Source: Lactiplantibacillus modestisalitolerans
GTDB lineage: Bacteria > Bacillota > Bacilli > Lactobacillales > Lactobacillaceae
Direction of reading: 5' to 3'
NCBI RefSeq assembly: GCF_005405425.1
Contig: NZ_BJEA01000015.1
Span: 26,063-90,062, forward strand
DNA: 64,000 nucleotides
Made by a program: the position numbers and the translations under genes. This document shows positions 38,664 to 47,339 of this stretch, piece after piece. Numbering within the stretch: position 1 is the first letter of the stretch; each line of letters starts with the position of its first letter. A model generated the notes under the pieces. That model saw nothing but the letters and a program-made list of their open reading frames with translations. It searched no databases and was not told the origin of the DNA.

Positions 38664-39976
38664 GCGTTCACCCGCTCCCGACAAACCGTTTGTAAATCCG
38701 TTAAAAACGCCGGGTAGGAAATTTCCCAAGCCTGCGCCCCCACTAATGCGACCGGTGCCGGTAAGCGTAACGCCGCGACCGCCATCATCATGCCAATGCG
38801 ATGGTCACCATGGCTATCAAACGCCGTGGTTGGTCGTTGCCACGTTTGCCGCCCATCAATAATTAGCCCATCTGCTAGCGGAGTCACCGCCACCCCCAAT
38901 TTTCGGAGTTCCGTGACGATGGTCGCAATCCGATCCGTTTCCTTAAACCGGAGTTCCGCCGCACCGCGGATGGTGCTCACACCGTTGGCCGTCGCAGCTA
39001 ATAACGCGACCAGTGGAAGTTCATCGATCACCGCCGGAATGTCCGCCGCCGTTAGTTGCACGGGGGTTAATTCAGCAGAACTAACGAGCAGGTCCCCGAC
39101 CGGCTCCGCCGTAGTCGTGGCGCTGGTATGCGGGGTCACGGTCACCCGCCCACCCATCCGTTTCAAAATCCGGAGAAAACCTAAGCGGGTCGGGTTTAAG
39201 CCCACGTTAGTCAGCCGTAGTCGGGACTTCGGCACAATCGTGGCGGCCGCCAACCAAAACGCTGCCGAGGAGGGATCCCCCGGAATGGTCACGTCACACC
39301 CATGCAATTGCGCCCCCGGATCAACGACGATCGTGCGCTGATCCGGAGCGGTCGTAATCCGCCCGCCAAACTGGCGAAGTAAACGTTCCGTATGGTCGCG
39401 AGTTGGCTGCTTTTCAACGATGGTACTAGCAGTCGGCGCTTGAAGGGCCGCTAAAATCAGCGCGCTTTTAACCTGAGCACTGGCAACCGTCATCCTGACC
39501 TGCGCGGCGTGCAACTGACGCCCGTGAATGGTGAGGGGTAAGTGCCCGCTCGTCGTTTGAACCCGCGCGCCGAACTTTGCAAGCGGCGCCTGCACACGTG
39601 CCATGGGTCGCCGACTCAACGAAGCGTCGCCAATCAAGCGACTATCAAACGCCTGCCCCGCCAACAATCCGGTTAGGAGCCGGGTAGCCGTGCCAGCATT
39701 TTTCAAGTCTAACGCCGCACTGGCCGGTCGCAAGCCCCGCAAGCCAACGCCCGTGACCGTCACCGTTGTGCCCTGGCGTTTAATCGGGACCCCCAAGGCT
39801 TGCAGAGCCGTTAAGGTGGCCAGACAATCAGCCGCCGGTAGAAAGCGCCGCAACGTGGTCGTCCCGGTACTGATTGCCCCTAAAATTAGGCCACGGTGCG
39901 ACAAACTCTTATCCCCCGGAACTTGTAAGGTCCCGTGAAGCCCGCCTTGCGGGCGTTGATTTAACATAATTTTCAT
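38657..39976 (-). CDS. aroA: 3-phosphoshikimate 1-carboxyvinyltransferase (EPSP synthase) AroA
   Basis: A 439-residue enzyme adding enolpyruvate from PEP to shikimate-3-phosphate. PGDKSLSHRGLIL near the N-terminus, LDLKNAGTATRLLTGLL, DPSSAAFWLAAA and the C-terminal RFKETDRI and DHRIGMMMAVAAL motifs are all present. AGAGGAA precedes the start. The internal repeat of inside-out alpha/beta units has the normal length. Translationally coupled to tyrA downstream. Confidence 0.96.
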   Translation of the reverse strand: MKIMLNQRPQGGLHGTLQVPGDKSLSHRGLILGAISTGTTTLRRFLPAADCLATLTALQALGVPIKRQGTTVTVTGVGLRGLRPASAALDLKNAGTATRLLTGLLAGQAFDSRLIGDASLSRRPMARVQAPLAKFGARVQTTSGHLPLTIHGRQLHAAQVRMTVASAQVKSALILAALQAPTASTIVEKQPTRDHTERLLRQFGGRITTAPDQRTIVVDPGAQLHGCDVTIPGDPSSAAFWLAAATIVPKSRLRLTNVGLNPTRLGFLRILKRMGGRVTVTPHTSATTTAEPVGDLLVSSAELTPVQLTAADIPAVIDELPLVALLAATANGVSTIRGAAELRFKETDRIATIVTELRKLGVAVTPLADGLIIDGRQTWQRPTTAFDSHGDHRIGMMMAVAALRLPAPVALVGAQAWEISYPAFLTDLQTVCRERVNAW

Positions 39977-40524
39977 TAACTAATTTCCTCTCCAATTGAA
40001 TTAATCCGGTATAAACACCAGACCATTTTGGGTGTGAAACGTTTCACCAACCGCTCGTCAGCCGTGAGCGTCACGTTTCGTTCATTCGTCAAGACGTAAG
40101 CCGCCTGATTTTGTTGGTACGCTTGATACGCCAAGTACTTACTCGCGCAAGTCTGGACGCTGACCGCGCGCACCGTCCGTTGTAGCAATTGGGCGGTAGC
40201 TGCGTGGGTGTAACCAATCTGATTATCCGGGTGACGCCGGGCCACGACGACGAGTGGATCTAACGCGGTAATGAAACTATGACACAGTGTCAGTTGCGCC
40301 AATAACGCGTAGTGGAGGTCGCCCCAGCTGGCATCTAGCTGTTCGGACTTAAACGCCGCGGGGACCAGGACGTACTCATTGGGGTAGCGCGCCAGCGTCG
40401 CAAATAGTTGCTCAAAACTCAGGTGCCCGCTGATCGTCACGGCCAGTTGCGGATGGTGGCGCTGATACGCCCGGGCCGCCGCGTAGCTGTCCGTCATTTG
40501 CGGTCCCAGCGTGTGGATTCGCAT
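39976..40524 (-). CDS. BacA-like protein (prephenate decarboxylase-type fold)
   Basis: A 182-residue protein opening with HTLGPQMTDSYAAARAY, the type of N-terminal motif found in prephenate dehydratase folds, with VPAAFKSEQLDASWGDLHY downstream. It lacks the NxTRF motif and the ACT domain needed in PheA dehydratases; instead it ends TPKMVWCLYRI. This combination is what I associate with BacA of the bacilysin pathway, which decarboxylates prephenate. It is embedded between aroC and aroA with overlapping starts and stops, so the substrate is very likely an aromatic-pathway intermediate. No other bac gene is visible. It could also be a regulatory or inactive dehydratase relative. Confidence 0.5.
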   Translation of the reverse strand: MRIHTLGPQMTDSYAAARAYQRHHPQLAVTISGHLSFEQLFATLARYPNEYVLVPAAFKSEQLDASWGDLHYALLAQLTLCHSFITALDPLVVVARRHPDNQIGYTHAATAQLLQRTVRAVSVQTCASKYLAYQAYQQNQAAYVLTNERNVTLTADERLVKRFTPKMVWCLYRINSIGEEIS

Positions 40525-40525
40525 C

Positions 40526-41695
40526 TTAATACCGCCGGAGTTCTTCCCGGTAAGCCGTGAGTTGGGCTTGCAACCGGGTCAACTGACTGCCGTCAAAAGT
40601 TGCCGTAACCGCCCGCGCCAGTTCAATGGCCACGACACTTTCCACCACCAGTGACGCGGGCACAATCGCGGTCGTATCCGAGCGTTCAATACTGGCCTTC
40701 CGTTTTTCCTTGGTCACCACGTCAACGCTTTGAAGCGGCTTGTACAGCGTCGGAATTGGCTTCATCGCCGCTTGTAAAACGATTGGCATACCGTTCGTCA
40801 TTCCACCTTCAAAGCCCCCAAGATGGTTGCTCAGTCGCGACCAGCCCGTATCAGCGGACCAATCAATGGCGTCCATGACCCGGCTACCAGGATTGGCCGC
40901 CGCGGTAAAACCGTCGCCAATTTCGACTCCCTTGATCGCGTTGACCCCCATGACCGCGGCCGCTAACTGACCATCAAGCTTCGTTGACCAGCTGGTGTAA
41001 CTTCCTAGTCCCGCCGGCACGTTTTCGGCAACGACCCGCACCACCCCGCCGAGGGTGTCGCCGGCGCGCTTGGTCGCTGAAATTAGGTCGTGAAGTGCGG
41101 GCAGCTGCCGCGCATCCGCAATCCGTAAGTCGTTGTCGCCAACCCGCGCTGCTAATTCAGCGACCGTTAAACCGGTCGGTTCGGTGAGTTTCGTTGCGCC
41201 AATCTGACAAACGTAGCCAATCAGGTGCACGTCCAACTGCGCTAATAGTTGCTTACAGAGGGCTCCAATCGCGACTCGCATCGCCGTTTCTCTGGCTGAA
41301 GACCGTTCCAGTACGTTCCGTAGATCGCGCTGGCCATACTTCATCCCGCCAACGAGGTCCGCGTGCCCGGGACGCGGGCGGGTCACTTGTCGGAGCGTAT
41401 TCGCTGTCGTGGCGGGACTCGTCGGATCCATTACCGCTGACCAGTGTGCGTGATCGCGATTGGTAATCGTCAGCGCCAGTGGTGACCCCAGCGTAACGCC
41501 GTGGCGCAACCCGCCGGTGATTTTGACCTGATCGTGTTCAATCTGCTGACGGTTGCCCCGCCCAAAGCCTCCTTGGCGCGCCGCCAGCGTTGCGTTCAGA
41601 GCGTCTACGTCAATGGCGACCCCCGCTGGAAAGCCACTTAAAATTCCCGTTAATTCTGGACCGTGGGATTCCCCGGCCGTCACGTAATCAATCAT
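40526..41695 (-). CDS. aroC: Chorismate synthase AroC
   Basis: A 389-residue FMN-dependent lyase making chorismate from EPSP. Signatures: YVTAGESHGPELTGILSG at the N-terminus, RQGGFGRGNRQQIEHD, SARETAMRVAIG and VGVNAIKGVEIG-type motif (MGVNAIKGVEIGDGF). ATG 41695 lies inside the last codons of the upstream transporter gene (ATGATTGA overlap) with AAAGG at good spacing, so the pair is translationally coupled. ATG 41704 would have its ribosome site too close. Confidence 0.96.
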   Translation of the reverse strand: MIDYVTAGESHGPELTGILSGFPAGVAIDVDALNATLAARQGGFGRGNRQQIEHDQVKITGGLRHGVTLGSPLALTITNRDHAHWSAVMDPTSPATTANTLRQVTRPRPGHADLVGGMKYGQRDLRNVLERSSARETAMRVAIGALCKQLLAQLDVHLIGYVCQIGATKLTEPTGLTVAELAARVGDNDLRIADARQLPALHDLISATKRAGDTLGGVVRVVAENVPAGLGSYTSWSTKLDGQLAAAVMGVNAIKGVEIGDGFTAAANPGSRVMDAIDWSADTGWSRLSNHLGGFEGGMTNGMPIVLQAAMKPIPTLYKPLQSVDVVTKEKRKASIERSDTTAIVPASLVVESVVAIELARAVTATFDGSQLTRLQAQLTAYREELRRY

Positions 41696-43148
41696 TCGTT
41701 TCATCCTTTCTTGTCAAGCGAACTTGGTAAGCCCGCGAATTCGTCATAATTGCTTGAAAAATTGCCTGTAAGTACGGCGTGTGGCCCGTCTGCCGACTAG
41801 TCGTTGCCACTTGTGCCAACACCGCCGCCTCGCGCTTTGAATCGAGCACTGGTTGGTGGGTTTGCGCCTTTAACTGACCAATCGCATTGACCGTTTCAAA
41901 ACGATCGTTTAGTAACGTCACAATTTGAGCATCGATTTGATTAATCCGCTGGCGTTGGGTCGCTAACGTGGGCGCGGTTTGCGTCTTTTTTACCGGTCGG
42001 AGCGCCCAGGTCACCAAGCTAACAAGCATCAAACCAGCCAATCCAATGACCAGGTCGAAGCGCATTGCCGTTGCCACGCTCTGTTGTGACAGCCACCCCG
42101 TAATCAGCGGAACCGTGAAGGACGCCAAACTCCCAAAGGTAAAATACAACCCGGTAACGCCCCCCTTAATACGCGGATGGAGCTTAATGAACAGGTTCAA
42201 TCCGACTTGCATGATGCCCCCGGCTGCACAGAAGCCAAAGGCTAACGCCGCCGCCATTGATAACCAGCTAACCGCACTGTAACTGACGATTAGCAGCGCC
42301 GCCAACGCACCACCGTTCATTCCGATAAGTAATTTGGTCTCCGCAATCCCACGCCGTAGTAAGATAAAAATGATCAGCACGCCGCTGATAGAACCAACGC
42401 TGTAAAGTGATAACAATAAATGGGCGAGGACTTGGTGGAACCCAAACGTCCGCGTCACGAACAAGCTAATCCACTGGGTGTAAAGAATCATTAGGGCCAT
42501 CGACGTGTAGCCGTAGCCAGCTAAGCCAATCGAAGCAACTAGCCGCCGTCCCCGGGGTAATTGCGCCCGCTGCTCAACGACTTGCGCCGACCCCTGATTT
42601 CGGGTTGGAAAGGTCTGCCGGTTTAACCAAACAAAGTTAATCACGAGAATGGCTGCTGCTATCAAGAATGACCAACCGTACCACCACTGTCGTTGATCCA
42701 GAAGTGCGATTAGGAGGGGCAGCAAGAACTCACCGGCCGACATGCACGCTTTCAAGAAAACGTTAGCCGCACCCGCGTTGCCCCCCATTTCCATGAACGT
42801 CGTATACGTGCCTGAATCCAGCGCGGAATTTGCAATTCCCGCTAAGATGGCTAACCCGTACGCTAATTGAATATTCGTTACAAACGGCATCGCCAGGAAG
42901 AAAACGAGGTAGCTCAACATGCCCAGGTTGACGAATAGGCGCCGACCAAAGCGGTCCGAAAGGTTCCCCAAGATAAAGTAAGCCATTAACCGGCCAATCC
43001 CAATTCCTGAAACTACGTAAGAAACCGTAGCTAGTGGCGTTTGCCAGTGGTGACTGAGCGCCTGCATGTTTTGCGTTAAAATAATTAAGCCCAAACCGTG
43101 AATAAAGTAGTTTAGGTAAAGACTGCCAGAAAGCATTTTTCGATTCAT
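41688..43148 (-). CDS. MFS transporter fused to AroQ-type chorismate mutase
   Basis: A 486-residue protein. Residues 1-390 are a 12-helix major facilitator permease with the cytoplasmic loop GNLSDRFGRR between helices 2 and 3. Residues about 398-480 are an all-helical chorismate mutase: RINQIDAQIVTLLNDRF, GQLKA, DSKREAAVL and NSRAYQ keep the Arg, Lys, Asp, Arg, Glu and Gln residues that line the active site of E. coli chorismate mutase. The mutase would sit in the cytosol at the C-terminus. The fusion suggests export or import of a chorismate-pathway compound coupled to the branch point. ATG 43148 has AAGGGG eight bases upstream. First structural gene of the aromatic operon. Confidence 0.9.
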   Translation of the reverse strand: MNRKMLSGSLYLNYFIHGLGLIILTQNMQALSHHWQTPLATVSYVVSGIGIGRLMAYFILGNLSDRFGRRLFVNLGMLSYLVFFLAMPFVTNIQLAYGLAILAGIANSALDSGTYTTFMEMGGNAGAANVFLKACMSAGEFLLPLLIALLDQRQWWYGWSFLIAAAILVINFVWLNRQTFPTRNQGSAQVVEQRAQLPRGRRLVASIGLAGYGYTSMALMILYTQWISLFVTRTFGFHQVLAHLLLSLYSVGSISGVLIIFILLRRGIAETKLLIGMNGGALAALLIVSYSAVSWLSMAAALAFGFCAAGGIMQVGLNLFIKLHPRIKGGVTGLYFTFGSLASFTVPLITGWLSQQSVATAMRFDLVIGLAGLMLVSLVTWALRPVKKTQTAPTLATQRQRINQIDAQIVTLLNDRFETVNAIGQLKAQTHQPVLDSKREAAVLAQVATTSRQTGHTPYLQAIFQAIMTNSRAYQVRLTRKDETND

Positions 43149-43178
43149 CGTCAAGACCCCTTCAACTAAAATTTAACG

Positions 43179-43215
43179 AAAAAAAGCCAGCTAGATTCTG
43201 AGAATCTAGCTGGCT
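43179..43215 (-). terminator. Leader terminator of the aromatic operon (attenuator)
   Basis: A 15-bp perfect stem (arms 43185-43199 and 43201-43215) followed on the minus strand by seven U residues, 31 bp upstream of the transporter start and downstream of promoter and leader peptide. Its promoter-proximal arm (segment D) can alternatively pair with segment C at 43248-43256. Confidence 0.92.
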
Positions 43216-43345
43216 CACATTAAGACGTCATTAACGTGATTGAATTTCAGCTAGACTCCCAAACGTGTCTAGCTGGCTAAGACAAAAATGACTTCGCTAA
43301 CCTTAGACACGGACGTGTGTGCCGTCCGCATCTAAAGATCCGGAC
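43185..43345 (-). promoter_or_regulatory. Attenuator: competing hairpins after the Tyr/Phe leader peptide
   Basis: Minus-strand order: S1 (43337-43345), S2 (43324-43332), S3 CGTCC (43311-43315), A CGTGTCTA (43304-43311), B (43264-43275), C GTCTAGCTG (43248-43256), D (43201-43215) and E (43185-43199). S1 pairs with S2; S2 also pairs with S3; A pairs with B; B pairs with C; C pairs with D; D pairs with E to form the terminator. A ribosome halted at the Tyr/Phe codons leaves S1:S2, A:B and C:D possible (readthrough). One that reaches the stop codon masks S1 and favours S2:S3, B:C and D:E (termination). Folding logic is inferred from complementarity. Confidence 0.8.
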
Positions 43346-43346
43346 G

Positions 43347-43403
43347 CTACCTAAAGTAAACTAAGCCAAAATAATACGCATTGATTGGTAGTCCCTGAGT
43401 CAT
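43347..43403 (-). CDS. Aromatic leader peptide (18 codons)
   Basis: ATG 43403 with GGAAAGGA ten bases upstream encodes MTQGLPINAYYFGLVYFR and stops with TAG. Five of eighteen residues are Tyr or Phe, in the runs YYF and YF, placed close to the stop codon as in phe and tyr attenuation peptides. It lies between a promoter and a strong terminator that precede genes for Tyr/Phe synthesis. Too short for routine gene calling. Confidence 0.88.
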   Translation of the reverse strand: MTQGLPINAYYFGLVYFR

Positions 43404-43436
43404 AATTATCGTTCCTTTCCGTTGAATTGAATAGTT

Positions 43437-43467
43437 ATATTAAAGCATTCTCATTTTAATCCGTCAA
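43437..43467 (-). promoter_or_regulatory. Promoter of the aromatic operon
   Basis: Minus-strand TTGACG (43462-43467) followed after 17-19 nt by TTTAAT/TTAATA/TAATAT (43437-43444), about 35 bp before the leader peptide start. Confidence 0.75.
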
Positions 43468-43479
43468 CACTTATTTTAT

Positions 43480-43730
43480 TTTAATTTAATAGCCATTTTT
43501 CTATAAGCCGGCAGCCACGGTGTTGAAAGCGGTTTAAATTTATCAAAAAAGATTCCATGATATGCGGTGTCGATTTTCTTAAAAAGATGCCAGGTGAGCT
43601 TTCAAAAAATTCACTATACTTGCCAGAATAAGTGGGCAAGGTTGCGCTTATTTTAGTAAACGCTCCGCACAACCAACTTCATCAATTGAGACTCGCTAAA
43701 GTCAACCGCACAACCGCATGTTAAGGTAAG
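43480..43730. other. Gene-free stretch upstream of the aromatic promoter
   Basis: About 250 bp. A 63-codon minus-strand frame (43481-43672) starts with TTG and has no ribosome binding site; I do not call it a gene. No other structure seen. Confidence 0.5.
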
Positions 43731-43734
43731 ATTA

Positions 43735-43905
43735 GCCAGTAGCGGGTGTAACCATGGCTCAACTGCGAAATTATTCTTAGCCGGAAGTGAAGTTCTTTCG
43801 GCTTAGAATAAGGCTCGAATTTGAGATTGCTCAGTGGTTTTTCTGAGTGAGCTCAAATCAATGCCCGCAGTGTTCCAGCCAACCGGTTACACCCGCTGCT
43901 GGCGG
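43735..43905 (-). repeat. MITE-like palindromic element, full copy
   Basis: Terminal inverted repeats GCCAGTAGCGGGTGTAACC and GGTTACACCCGCTGCTGGC (two mismatches) bound about 170 bp with internal hairpins (CTTAGCCG.../CGGCTTAG; GAGCTCA/TGAGCTC type). The right half is nearly identical to 28201-28306 in opposite orientation. It encodes nothing, so any mobility would need a transposase in trans. Confidence 0.8.
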
Positions 43906-43925
43906 TATTCCTACACTAATCTATA

Positions 43926-44026
43926 CAAAAAAGGGGCTGCGACATTAGCCGCGGCCCCTTGTGTGTCTTCGAATATCAATAGCCGAAACGTGTGCCAAAA
44001 GCCAGCTGGCTTTTGGCACACGCTCG
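43926..44026 (-). repeat. Composite double-hairpin element, copy D (terminator of the nusA operon)
   Basis: From rbfA on the minus strand: hairpin 2 is a 34-nt perfect palindrome (43989-44022, arms CGTGTGCCAAAAGCCAG and its complement), then the AATAGCCG motif, then hairpin 1 (43933-43958) followed by TTTTTT. Same order and spacing as copy B. Confidence 0.85.
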
Positions 44027-44048
44027 AATAATCAACGTCATCAACTGG

Positions 44049-44402
44049 TTAGTCTTGCCGTTTCAAATTATTAATTAATTCGTCGATTCGGCTCCCATAT
44101 TGAACGGACTGGTCCCGTTCAAATGTGAGTTCTGGCGTCTTGTAAATACTTAAGCGCGAGCCTAGTTCAGACCGAATTAAACCCTTGGCCTTTTCTAAAC
44201 CGGCCGCCGTCTTTTCACCATCCGACGCCTTATCAGATAAAATACTGTAATAAATGGTGGCTTGTTGCAGGTCCCCCGTTACGGTAACACCCGTAATAGT
44301 GATACCCGCAACCCGTGGATCACGGACCCGTTTTAACAAGATATCATCAACTTCACGTTGAATTTCTTGTTCAAGCCGACCAACCCGATAATGTTGTGCC
44401 AT
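44049..44402 (-). CDS. rbfA: Ribosome-binding factor A (RbfA)
   Basis: A 117-residue KH-type protein that helps 30S maturation, especially in the cold. N-terminal RVGRLEQEIQREVDDILLKRVRDPRV and the central ITGVTVTGDLQQATIYYSIL are characteristic; C-terminal segment ELTFERDQSVQYGSRIDELI. AAAGGGGG precedes the start; 25 bp after infB, last gene of the nusA operon before element D. In many relatives truB follows directly; here the aromatic operon intervenes. Confidence 0.96.
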   Translation of the reverse strand: MAQHYRVGRLEQEIQREVDDILLKRVRDPRVAGITITGVTVTGDLQQATIYYSILSDKASDGEKTAAGLEKAKGLIRSELGSRLSIYKTPELTFERDQSVQYGSRIDELINNLKRQD

Positions 44403-44427
44403 TTAGTTGACCCCCTTTGTCAGGTGC

Positions 44428-47019
44428 TTAGTCAATCGGAACTTCCTTCATCACGTAAGCTTCAATCACATCGTTAACCTTAATATCGTTATAATCTTCA
44501 ATTCGTAACCCTAATTCGAAGCCTTGCTTAACTTCCTTAACGTCATCCTTGAAGCGCCGTAAACTGGCAAGCTTACCGTCGTAAATAACAACGCCGTCAC
44601 GAATAACGCGAACCCCAGAATCACGGTGGATGACCCCGTCAGTGACCATCCCACCACCGATCGTGCCGACCTTCGAAACCTTATAGATTTCACGAATTTC
44701 AACTTGACCAGTGATTTTTTCTTCGTATTTCGGTTCGAGCATCCCCTTCATCGCGCTTTCGATTTCATCAATCGCGTTGTAGATGACTTGGTGCAACCGA
44801 ATATCAACGTCGTCAGTATCAGCTTGTGACTTCGCCTGTGGCGTTGGTCGTACGTTGAACCCGATAATGATGGCGTTACTTGCTTCCGCTAAGGCCACGT
44901 CACTTTCATTGATGGCCCCAACGGCAGTATGAATAATGTTGACCCGTACGCCTTCAACATCAATTTTACGTAAACTACCCGCTAGCGCTTCAACGGAACC
45001 TTGCACGTCCGCCTTGATAATCACGTCAACTTCTTTAAGTTGACCCTGTTTCATCGAATCAAACAAGTTATCCAGCGTGACGTGGGTCGTCTTGTTCCGT
45101 TCATCCATCAAGGCCTGTTTAGCCCGTTGTTCACCGGCTTCACGCGCCGTCTTTTCATCATCAAAGACGACGAAGCGGTCCCCGGCATCCGGAACATCGT
45201 TCAAACCAGTAATTTCAATCGGCGTTGACGGCACGGCTTCCTTGATCCGCTTACCGTGATCGTTCGTCATCGTCCGAACCTTACCATAAGTGTTCCCAAC
45301 GACGATTGGATCACCAACGTGCATCGTCCCTTGTTGAACTAACAAGGTTGCAGTTGACCCCTTACCACGGTCCAAACTAGCTTCCAAGACGGACCCAGCA
45401 GCGTTTTGCTTGGGGTTAGCCTTTAATTCAAGCACTTCTGCTTGTAATAAGATCATGTCCAGCAATTCGTCCAAGTTTTTACCAAACTTAGCGGAAATTT
45501 GAACAAAGATCGTGTCGCCACCCCAGTCTTCTGGAATCAACCCGTATTCCGTCAGTTGTTCCATAACGTGGTTCGGGTTGGCACCCGGCTTATCAATCTT
45601 GTTAACCGCAACGATGATTGGAACTTCCGCCGCCTTCGCGTGGTTAATGGCTTCGATAGTTTGTGGCATGACCCCGTCATCGGCCGCAACAACCAAGACG
45701 GTGATATCGGTAATGTCCGCACCCCGTGCCCGCATTTCAGTAAAGGCCGCGTGCCCAGGCGTATCCAAGAAAGTAATGGTCTTGCCATCATGCTTAACTT
45801 GGTAAGCACCAATGGCCTGCGTGATCCCACCAGCTTCGCCGGCCGTCACGTGCGTATGCCGTAACTTATCCAGCAAGGTCGTCTTCCCGTGGTCAACGTG
45901 CCCCATGACGGTTACGACCGGTGCCCGTGGTGCTAAGTTTTCGGTATTCTTGTTTTCATCATCGAAGAACTTATCCAAGTCAGTCACATCGACTTGAACC
46001 TTTTCTTGCGCGTTAATCCCATAATCAGCCGCTAAAACTTCGATTGTATCTTTATCTAACGATTGGTTTTGGTTAACGGCTACGCCCAGCATAAATAACT
46101 TCTTAATAATTTCAGCGGGTTCGCGGTGCAAAATCTTACCCAAATCTTGGGCGTTCATGCCGACCGTATAAACCAGCGTTTCTGGCAACGGCTTATCCTT
46201 ACGAACTGGTGCCGGCTTATGGTTAACTTGCCGAATCCGTTGATTCTTGCGGTTTTGCTTATTGCGGTTATTCCGACGCCGGTTGTTATTATTACCACGA
46301 TAACGACCGCCACCGTTATTATTATTGTTATTTAGGCTGCCACCAAAGCGGCCGCCGCCATTCCGCGAGCTGTTGCTCGTGGTATTTGAACGGTTACCAT
46401 TGTTGGTTGTCCGGTTAGCCGAACCATTCGTATGGTTATTGTTCCGGTTGTTATTGCTATTACCGTTACTGCCGTTATGGTTACGGTTTTGGTTATTGGA
46501 CCGGTTTTGACCGTTATTATTAGAACGGTTTGAATTCCGGTTATTGTTGTTACCACCATTGGTTGGCCGGTTGTTACTCCGGTTTTGGGTGTTGTTCCCA
46601 TTACGGTTACCGTTACTGGTCCGGTTGCTGCTATTAGCCGACCGGTTGCCGTTAGTTGGCCGCCCCGTCGTTGTCCGGTTACCATTATTGTTTGAATGTT
46701 GGTTACGATTTTGGTTATTGTTATTATTACGATTATTATTCAAAGAATCACCACTCTGTTGATGACGCGAGTTGGATTGCTGCTGATTAGCAGTTCGTGT
46801 CACAGTTTTTGCTACCGGTTTGGTAGCCCGGTCATTGTTGGCCGGTTGGGATGTAGGATGGGCACTCGAAGCCGTCGTTTTCAACTGACGGGCCTCGTTT
46901 TCGCCAAGTGTCGACATATGATTTTTAACATCAAAGCCCAACTTATGTGCCCGGGCAATCAGTTGCTTACTCGGTACGTTGAGTTCCTTTGCTAACTCAT
47001 AAATTCGCTTTTTTCCCAT
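44428..47019 (-). CDS. infB: Translation initiation factor IF-2
   Basis: An 863-residue GTPase that brings fMet-tRNA to the 30S subunit. The N-terminal IF2N motif ([19 protein letters not shown]) is followed by an Asn-rich, Arg/Gly-containing linker of about 200 residues (roughly 60-270) and a basic stretch. A second IF2N-like segment comes next, then the G domain at about 365 ([26 protein letters not shown]) and domains II, III and the C-terminal tRNA-binding part. The Asn-rich linker is much longer and more uniform than in E. coli or Bacillus. AAGGAGG precedes ATG 47019. Confidence 0.97.
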   Translation of the reverse strand: MGKKRIYELAKELNVPSKQLIARAHKLGFDVKNHMSTLGENEARQLKTTASSAHPTSQPANNDRATKPVAKTVTRTANQQQSNSRHQQSGDSLNNNRNNNNNQNRNQHSNNNGNRTTTGRPTNGNRSANSSNRTSNGNRNGNNTQNRSNNRPTNGGNNNNRNSNRSNNNGQNRSNNQNRNHNGSNGNSNNNRNNNHTNGSANRTTNNGNRSNTTSNSSRNGGGRFGGSLNNNNNNGGGRYRGNNNNRRRNNRNKQNRKNQRIRQVNHKPAPVRKDKPLPETLVYTVGMNAQDLGKILHREPAEIIKKLFMLGVAVNQNQSLDKDTIEVLAADYGINAQEKVQVDVTDLDKFFDDENKNTENLAPRAPVVTVMGHVDHGKTTLLDKLRHTHVTAGEAGGITQAIGAYQVKHDGKTITFLDTPGHAAFTEMRARGADITDITVLVVAADDGVMPQTIEAINHAKAAEVPIIVAVNKIDKPGANPNHVMEQLTEYGLIPEDWGGDTIFVQISAKFGKNLDELLDMILLQAEVLELKANPKQNAAGSVLEASLDRGKGSTATLLVQQGTMHVGDPIVVGNTYGKVRTMTNDHGKRIKEAVPSTPIEITGLNDVPDAGDRFVVFDDEKTAREAGEQRAKQALMDERNKTTHVTLDNLFDSMKQGQLKEVDVIIKADVQGSVEALAGSLRKIDVEGVRVNIIHTAVGAINESDVALAEASNAIIIGFNVRPTPQAKSQADTDDVDIRLHQVIYNAIDEIESAMKGMLEPKYEEKITGQVEIREIYKVSKVGTIGGGMVTDGVIHRDSGVRVIRDGVVIYDGKLASLRRFKDDVKEVKQGFELGLRIEDYNDIKVNDVIEAYVMKEVPID

Positions 47020-47033
47020 ATCGTCACCCTCCT

Positions 47034-47339
47034 TTAATGCGTCATGATCGCCACCATTTTCTCCGCAAATCCCCGGTCAGTAATTGCAAAAACCGTTCGG
47101 GGCTTGCCCGCAGCCGCACTTAATTCAGCCTTGGTAAAGGTATCGATCACAGGAACGTCATAAAATTGGGCCTTGTCATGAAACTTCTTAGCGGTCGTGG
47201 GACCGGCATCACTGGCGATTAAAACCAGTTTGGCCGATTGATTACGAATTGCTGCCAGGGTCAAGCCCTCGCCCGCAATTTGCTGTTTGGCACGCCCTGA
47301 AAGGCCCAGTAAGTTTAAACAAGCTTGTTTAGGCGTCAT
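47034..47339 (-). CDS. ylxQ: YlxQ, L7Ae-family RNA-binding protein
   Basis: A 101-residue protein of the L7Ae/L30e kink-turn fold: [38 protein letters not shown] and [14 protein letters not shown] place the start at ATG 47339, which overlaps the ylxR stop by 11 bp; the longer frame upstream is read through ylxR in another frame. Kink-turn RNA binding is inferred. Sits in the canonical nusA-ylxR-ylxQ-infB order. Confidence 0.92.
   Translation of the reverse strand: MTPKQACLNLLGLSGRAKQQIAGEGLTLAAIRNQSAKLVLIASDAGPTTAKKFHDKAQFYDVPVIDTFTKAELSAAAGKPRTVFAITDRGFAEKMVAIMTH

Noticed and set aside
43160..43410. T-box or aromatic riboswitch before the aro operon
   Set aside because: No AGGGTGGNACCGCG T-box core; the leader peptide and competing hairpins explain the region better.
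43481..43672. 63-codon frame, possible transposase fragment
   Set aside because: TTG start without ribosome binding site and no motif I can name with confidence.
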